Shown: positions 58,633-64,000 of the stretch, in pieces
Position numbering within the stretch: position 1 is the first letter of the stretch
How the letters are laid out: each line of letters starts with the position of its first letter
DNA from: Panulirus ornatus
Taxonomy: Eukaryota; Arthropoda; Malacostraca; Decapoda; Palinuridae
DNA: 64,000 bases
Reading direction: 5' to 3'
Assembly (NCBI RefSeq): GCF_036320965.1
Contig: NC_092225.1
Location: 38,903,669-38,967,668 of the forward strand
The notes under the pieces: generated by a model
The model's database searches: none
What the model saw: the letters and a program-made list of their open reading frames with translations, nothing else
Told to the model about the DNA's origin: nothing
Position numbers and translations under genes: made by a program

Positions 58633-61600
58633 TCCAGCACATCCAGCCTCTTCCGCACCGTTCTATCTATAGCCCACGCCTCCCAACCATATAACATTGT
58701 TGGAACCACAATTCTTTCAAATATACCCATATCTGCTTTCTGAGATAACGTTCTCAAGTTCCACACTTTTTTCAACGCCTCAGAACTTTCGCCCCTTCCC
58801 CCACTTTATGATTCACTTCCGCCCCCATGGTTCCATCCGCTCCCAAATCCACTCACAGATATCTAAAACGCTTCATATCCCCCAGTTTTTCTCCATTCAA
58901 ACTTATCTCCCAATTGACTTGTTCCTAAACCTTGCTATACCTAATAACTTTGCTCTTATTCACATTTACTCTCAGCTTTCTTCTTTCAGGCACTCTACCA
59001 ATCTGAGTTACCAGCTTCTGCAGTTTCCCACCCAAATCATCCATTAGCGCTGTATCACCAGCGAACAACAGCTTACTAACTTCCCAAGCTCTCTCATTCA
59101 CAACTCTTGCATTTACCTGCCTAACAACCCCATCCATAAAGAGACATCACGCATCCCTGCCGCAGACCAATATTCACTGAGAACTAATCGCTTTACTCTC
59201 CTCCTGCTCGTACACATGCCTTACAACCTCGATAAAAACTTTTTACAGCTTCTAACAACATCCCTCCCAAACCATATATTCTTAATACCTTCCACAGAGC
59301 ATCTATATGAACTCTATCATATGTCTTCTCTAGATCCATAAAAGCTACACACAAATCTATTTGCTTTTGTGAGTATTTCTCACATACATCTTTCAAAGCA
59401 AACACCTGATCCACACATCCTCTGCCACTTCTGAAACCACACTGCTGTTCCCCAATCTGATGATCTGTACATACCTCGACCCTCTCAATCAATACCTGCG
59501 CTGTATCATCAGCGAAAAACAACTGAGTCACATCCCAAGCTCTTTCATCCACAACAAACTACATACTTGCCCCTCTTTCCAAGACTCTTGCATTCACCTC
59601 CTTAACAACCCCATCAATAAACAAATTAAACAACCATGGAGACATCACATACCCCTGCCACACACCAACGTTCACTGAGAACCAATCACTTTCCTCTTGT
59701 AACACGTACACATGTCTTACATCTTCAATAAAAACTTTTCACTGCTTCTAACAACTTGCCTCCCACACCATATATTCTTAATACCTTCCGTAGAACATCT
59801 CTATCAACGCTATTATATGCCTCCTCCAGATTCATAAATGCTACATATAAATCCATTTGCTTTTCTAAGTATTTCTTACATACATTCTTCAAAGCAAACA
59901 CCTACTCCACACATCCTCAACCACTTATGAAAACGCACTGCTCTTCCGTAAACTGATACTCTGTACATAACCTCACCAGCTCAATCAATACCCTTCCATA
60001 TAATTTCCCAGGAGTACTCAACAGACTTATACCTCTGTAATTTGAGCACTCACTTTTATCCCATTTGCCTTTGTAAAGTGGCACTATGCACGCATTCCGC
60101 CAATCCTCAGGCACCTCACCATGAATCATACATACATTATATAACCTTACCAACCAGTCAACAATACAGTCACCCCCCTTTTTAATAAATTCCAATGCAA
60201 TACCATCCAAACCCGCTTCCTTGCGGGCTTTCATCTTCCGCAAAGCTTTTGCTACCTCTTCTCTGTTTACCAAATCATCTTCCCTAACCCTCTCACTTTG
60301 CACACCACCTCGACCAAAACACCCTATATCTGCCACTCCATCATAAAACACATTCAACAAACCTTCAAAATACTCACTCCATCACCTTCTCACATCACCA
60401 CTACTTGTTATCACCTTCCCATTTGCCCCCTTCACTGATGTTACTTTTTGTTCCCTTGTCTTACGCACTTTATTTACCTCCTGCCGAAACATCTTTTTAT
60501 TCTCCCTAAAATTCAATGATATTCTCTCACAACAACTCTCATTTACAATCTTTTTCACCTCTTTCACCTTTCTCTTGACCTCCTGCATCTTTCTTTTATA
60601 CATCTTCCACTCATTTGCATGATTTCCCTGGAAAACTCGTCCAAATTCCTCTCTCTTCTCTTTCACTGATAATTTAAGCTCTTCATCTCACCACTTACTA
60701 CCCTTTCTAATCTGCCCACCTCCCACGCTTCTCATGCCACAAGCATCTTTTGCGCAAGCCATCACTTCTTCCCTGAATACATCACATTCTTCCCCCACTC
60801 TCCCTTACCTCCTTTGTTCTCACCTTTCTCCATTCTGTACTCAGTCTCTCCTGGTACTTCCTCACACAAGTCTCCTTCCCAAGCTCACTAACTCTCACCA
60901 CTCTCTTCACCCCAATATTCTCTCTTCTTTTCTGGAAAACTCTACAAATCTTCACCTTTCCCTCCACAAGATAGTGATCAGATATCCCTCCAGTTGCACC
61001 TCTCAGCACATTAACATCCAAAAGTCTCTCTTTCGCGCGCCTATCAATTAACACGTAATCCAATTTACGCTCTCTGGCCATTTCTCCCACTTACATACGT
61101 ATACTTAATTATATCTCTCTTTCTAAACCAGGTATTCCCAATCACCAGTCCTTTTTCAGCACATAAATCTACAAGCTCTTCATCATTTCCATTTAGAACA
61201 CTGAACACCCCATGTATGCCAATTATTTCCTTAACTGCCATATTACACAGCTTTGCATTGAAATCATCCATCAGTATAACCCGGTCTCGTAAATGAAAAC
61301 CACTAACACACTCATTCAGCTGCTCACAATACACTTGCCCCTCATCATCTTTCTTCTCATGCTAAGGTGCATATGCATCAAAAATCACCCAACTCTCTCC
61401 ATCCACTTCCAGTTTTACCCTTATCAATCTAGAGTTGACTTTCTTACACTCTATAGCATACTCCCAACACTCCTGTTTCAGGAGTAGTGCTACTCCTTCC
61501 CTTCCTCTTGTCCTCTCACTAACCCCTGACTTTACTTCCAAGACAATTCCAAACCACTCTTCCCCTTTACCCTTGAGCTTCGTTTCACTCACACCCAAAA

Positions 61601-61838
61601 CATCCAGGTTCCTTTCCTCACTGATACTACCTATCTCTCCTTTTTTCTCAACTTGGTTACATGCATACACATTTAGACACCCCAATCTGAGTCATCGAGG
61701 AGGATGAGCACTCACCTCGTGACTCCTTCTTCGGTTTCCCCTTCCAGAAAGTTAAAATACAAGGAGGAGAGGGTTTCTAGCCCCCTACTCCAGTCCAATT
61801 TAATCGCCTTCTACGACACGTGAGGAATGCGTGTGAAG
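58633..61838 (-). mobile_element. RTE-B copy, almost full coding length, with internal duplication
   Basis: Minus strand from a 5' UTR remnant (61740-61838), start region (61722) and EN ([16 protein letters not shown] near 61590, MDDFNAKL near 61260, SDHYLVEGKVK near 60970) through the linker and RT to the C-terminal region at 58633. About 450 bp of RT are present twice: 59048-59497 and 59498-59960 both carry the GADDT/FADDT to CGFRSG interval, joined at CAATCAATACC/TGCGCTGTATC. Numerous stops and indels. The C-terminus and 3' UTR are lost at the inversion junction. Confidence 0.87.
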
Positions 61839-62802
<964 letters not shown>

Positions 62803-62902
62803 NNNNNNNNNNNNNNNNNNNNNNNNNNNNNNNNNNNNNNNNNNNNNNNNNNNNNNNNNNNNNNNNNNNNNNNNNNNNNNNNNNNNNNNNNNNNNNNNNN
62901 NN
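62803..62902. other. Assembly gap (100 N)
   Basis: Exactly 100 N, the usual placeholder for a gap of unknown size. The left side is RTE C-terminal (minus) and the right side is RTE EN (plus). Confidence 0.99.
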
Positions 62903-64000
62903 GGACAAGAGCAAGGGAAGGAGTAGCATTATTCCTGAAGCAGGAGTGGTGGGAGTATGTGATAGAGTGTAAGAAAGTAAACTCTAGATTGATATTGGTA
63001 AAACTGAAAGTAGATGGAGAGAGATGGGTGATTATTGGTGTATGAGAAGAAGGATCATGAGAGGCAAGTTATTTGGGAGCAAATGAGTGATTGTGTTAGT
63101 AATTTTGATACACGAGACCGGGTTATAGTGATTGGTGATTCGAATGCAAAGGTGAGTCATGTGGCAGTTGAGGGAGTAATATGTTTACATGGGGTGTTCA
63201 ATTTTGTAAATGGAAATGGTGAAAAGCCTGTAGATTTACGTAATGAAAAAGGACTGGTGATTGGGATTACCTGGTTTAAAAACAGAAACATATATAAGTA
63301 TACGTATGTAAGTAGGAGAGATCGCCAGAGAGCGTTATTGGATTATGTGTTAATTGATAGGCTCGCGAAAGAGATTTTTCAATGTTCATGTCTGAAAGGT
63401 GCAACTGGAGAGATGTCTGATCACTACCTTGTGGAGGCGAAGGTGAAGATTTATAGATGTTTTCAGAAAGTAAGAGAGAATTTTGGGTCAAGAGAGTGGT
63501 GAGAGTAAGTAAGCCAGGGAAGAGGGCTTGTGTGAGGAAGTACCAGGAGACTCTGAGTACTGAATGGAAAAAGGTGAGAACAAGGGACGTAACGGGAGTA
63601 GGGGAGGGATGAGATGTATTTAAGTAAGCAGTGATGGCTTCCACAAAAGATGCTTGTGTCATGAGAAGCTTGGAAAGTGGGCAGACTAGAAAGGGTTGTG
63701 AGTGGTGGGCTGAAGATGTAAAATTATAAGTGAAAGAGAAGAGAGAGGTGTTTGGACGATTTTTACAGGGAAATCATGCAAATGACTGGGAGATGCATAA
63801 AAGAAAGGCGCAGGAGGTCAAGAGAAATGTACAAGAGGTGACAAAGAGAGCAAATGAGAGTTCGAGTGAGAAAGTATCATTAAATTTTGGGGAGAATTAA
63901 AAAATGGCTTGGAAGGAGATAAAGAAAGAGTATAAAACAAGGGAATAAATGGGAACTTAACTGAAGTGGGTTGATGGGGAGGTAATAAGAAGTAGTGGTG
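62903..64000 (+). mobile_element. RTE-B copy, EN and linker, cut by window end
   Basis: Plus strand from the RTRAREGVA block of EN. It shows VIGDSNAKV near 63130 (GDLN to GDSN), LLDYVLIDRLAKE near 63335 and SDHYLVEAKVK near 63415, then the linker to the window edge. A ~10-bp loss at 63043 removes the GAYAPGH block, and several stops follow (TGA 63500, TGA near 63610, TAA near 63727). Inactive. Confidence 0.88.

Overview
The window is animal nuclear DNA, most likely from a decapod crustacean (inference, moderate confidence). Three host-gene pieces are recognisable: the last exon of a cytosolic-type aspartate aminotransferase (GOT1-like), a complete intronless NDUFS4 reading frame, and three exons resembling an arthropod/crustacean ionotropic receptor. 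Almost everything else is transposable-element sequence stitched together by long (TA)n microsatellites, roughly 3 kb of the window. There is no operon, CRISPR array or prokaryotic gene.

The dominant element is one non-LTR retrotransposon family of RTE type: a single frame of about 1,000 codons with an APE-like endonuclease (EN), a reverse transcriptase (RT) and a Cys/Arg-rich C-terminus, then a short 3' UTR ending in A-run/(TA)n. I use 'RTE-A' for the younger copies with a short 3' UTR and 'RTE-B' for older, more decayed copies with a longer 3' UTR. The best RTE-A copy is 19728-23044 (-), whose 999-codon frame is broken only by two nonsense codons. Other large copies lie at 7958-11280 (+), 24664-27757 (+), 28497-30178 (+), 36500-38397 (-), 42959-44845 (-), 50281-53093 (-) and 54851-58632 (+). 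RTE-B copies lie at 13231-15773 (+), 33076-36300 (+), 58633-61838 (-), 61968-62802 (-) and 62903-64000 (+).

A second, short element of about 230 bp occurs at least eleven times between (TA)n tracts. Its first part resembles the RTE 5' end and its last part resembles the RTE 3' tail, so it looks like a non-autonomous, SINE-like parasite of the RTE. Two pieces of Penelope-like element (PLE) are present: an RT part (11933-13230, -) and a GIY-YIG-endonuclease/3' end part (30342-30970, -), with a detached 3' tail at 28339-28359. A worn tRNA-like SINE lies at about 32946-33028.

Layout: 1-7.2 kb, RTE fragments and short elements around (TA)n; 7.27-7.96 kb, GOT1 last exon and flank; 7.96-11.9 kb, RTE-A; 11.9-13.2 kb, PLE; 13.2-19.6 kb, RTE-B and RTE fragments; 19.7-23 kb, best RTE-A; 23.7-24.6 kb, NDUFS4; 24.7-30.2 kb, RTE and short elements; 30.3-33 kb, PLE and receptor-like exons; 33-44.8 kb, RTE copies with several inverted junctions; 44.9-55.2 kb, a stretch dense in small indels that largely repeats 38.5-44.8 kb in the same order and looks like unpolished, falsely duplicated assembly; 55.2-64 kb, more RTE, a 100-N gap and the start of another RTE-B copy. 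I found no wholly new coding system. The main points of interest are the RTE/short-element partnership, the 3' UTR structure, sequence shared with the GOT1 flank at three sites, and the assembly-quality problem.
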